A DNA stretch of 6,380 nt from an uncultured Clostridium sp. (GTDB lineage Bacteria > Bacillota_A > Clostridia > Lachnospirales > Lachnospiraceae): the NCBI GenBank assembly GCA_900556965.1, contig USQV01000063.1, positions 1 through 6,380 of the forward strand. The letters are read 5' to 3'. Numbering within the stretch: the first letter of the stretch is position 1; every line of letters begins with the position of its first letter. Below are positions 6,298-6,380 of the stretch, one piece after another. Position numbers and translations under genes: made by a program. The notes under the pieces are model-generated. The model did no database searches. It saw only the letters and a list, made by a program, of their open reading frames with translations, and was not told where the DNA came from.

Positions 6298-6380
6298 CTA
6301 CTTGCGTAAGGAAGTATAGCCAATCTCCCTTAAGTCCCCTGCTTCAATTGCGAAAAGCAATAAGCAGTGGGTGGGGACTT
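6298..6380 (-). CDS. Possible C-terminal tail of a minus-strand gene (tnpB candidate), partial
   Basis: One minus-strand frame is open from the window edge to a TAG at 6300-6298, giving 26 residues that end in EAGDLREIGYTSLRK. The other two minus-strand frames stop earlier, near 6330 and 6345. I do not recognise the peptide. Its position before a hairpin-rich end fits the tail of a tnpB gene overlapping its omega-RNA, but 26 open codons can easily be chance. Confidence 0.25.
   Translation of the reverse strand, partial: VPTHCLLLFAIEAGDLREIGYTSLRK
6332..6380. other. Three-part stem-loop at the window edge
   Basis: Nested complementary arms are AAGTCCCC (6332-6339) with GGGGACTT (6373-6380), TGCTT (6340-6344) with AAGCA (6362-6366), and ATTGC (6347-6351) with GCAAT (6357-6361). 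The loop is GAAAA and there are two bulges: CA (6345-6346) and GTGGGT (6367-6372). Eighteen perfect pairs make this unlikely by chance. It may continue past the window. It most probably belongs to a structured RNA, here suggested to be an omega-RNA read on the minus strand. Confidence 0.7.

Larger units (their letters stand above)
6228..6380 (-). mobile_element. Possible right end of an IS200/IS605-family (TnpB-type) element with omega-RNA, partial
   Basis: This stretch holds a perfect GC-rich hairpin directly after potCD, then about 80 bp of plain sequence, then a larger stem-loop at the window edge. Read on the minus strand, the last hairpin ends in CCCGTGGGAGTAG. That resembles subterminal hairpins at the right ends of many tnpB-bearing IS200/IS605 elements, which also form the end of the omega-RNA guiding TnpB. 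A minus-strand frame stops at 6298, about 70 bp before the presumed end, which is where a tnpB gene would finish. These elements make no target duplication, so none is expected. I see no transposase protein, so this is pattern recognition plus inference. The alternative is an ordinary structured 3' region. Confidence 0.45.

Noticed and set aside
5971..6309. A 112-codon plus-strand frame crossing the end of potCD.
   Set aside because: It overlaps the conserved PotD C-terminus in another frame and ends in the structured region; no start signal or motif supports it.
6332..6380. The edge stem-loop as a group II intron domain V or a CRISPR repeat.
   Set aside because: The GAAAA loop invites the comparison, but the stem lacks the domain V AGC triad layout. 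There is only one copy, with no regularly spaced repeats.

Overview
The window looks like chromosome from a Bacillota bacterium, most likely a Lachnospiraceae-type Clostridia. The reasons are strong purine-rich Shine-Dalgarno sites, a moderate GC content judged by eye, tightly packed operons, and a polyamine transporter in which PotC and PotD are fused, an arrangement I associate with Gram-positive anaerobes. The assignment comes from gene style only; there is no rRNA or other marker.

Layout. The left third (1-2157) is a minus-strand operon. Transcription starts near 2186 from a good promoter and reads a 350-residue lactonase-type beta-propeller protein, then aroC (chorismate synthase, 2 bp after the lactonase stop), then a gene that begins inside the aroC stop codon (ATGA overlap) and leaves the window after ten codons. 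The ten visible residues suit the start of a chorismate mutase domain, but that is a guess. A 239-bp divergent intergenic region (2158-2396) carries the two back-to-back promoters, an 8-bp direct repeat with a 10-bp period, and a 12-bp tandem repeat.

The right two thirds (2397-6227) is a plus-strand spermidine/putrescine ABC importer operon: potA (ATPase), potB (permease) and a 646-codon potC-potD fusion. All three genes overlap at their junctions (8 bp, then 1 bp), so one mRNA with coupled translation is expected. Together they form a complete importer: two PotA subunits drive a PotB/PotC channel, and the PotD domain sits outside the cell, tethered by a seventh membrane helix at the end of PotC.

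The last 153 bp (6228-6380) hold no clear complete gene. They contain a perfect 9-bp GC-rich hairpin right after the potCD stop and a larger three-part stem-loop at the window edge. A minus-strand reading frame enters from the right and stops at 6298. The arrangement resembles the right end of an IS200/IS605-family (TnpB-type) element with its omega-RNA, oriented on the minus strand and inserted against the potCD stop codon. This is the most unusual part of the window and also the least certain.
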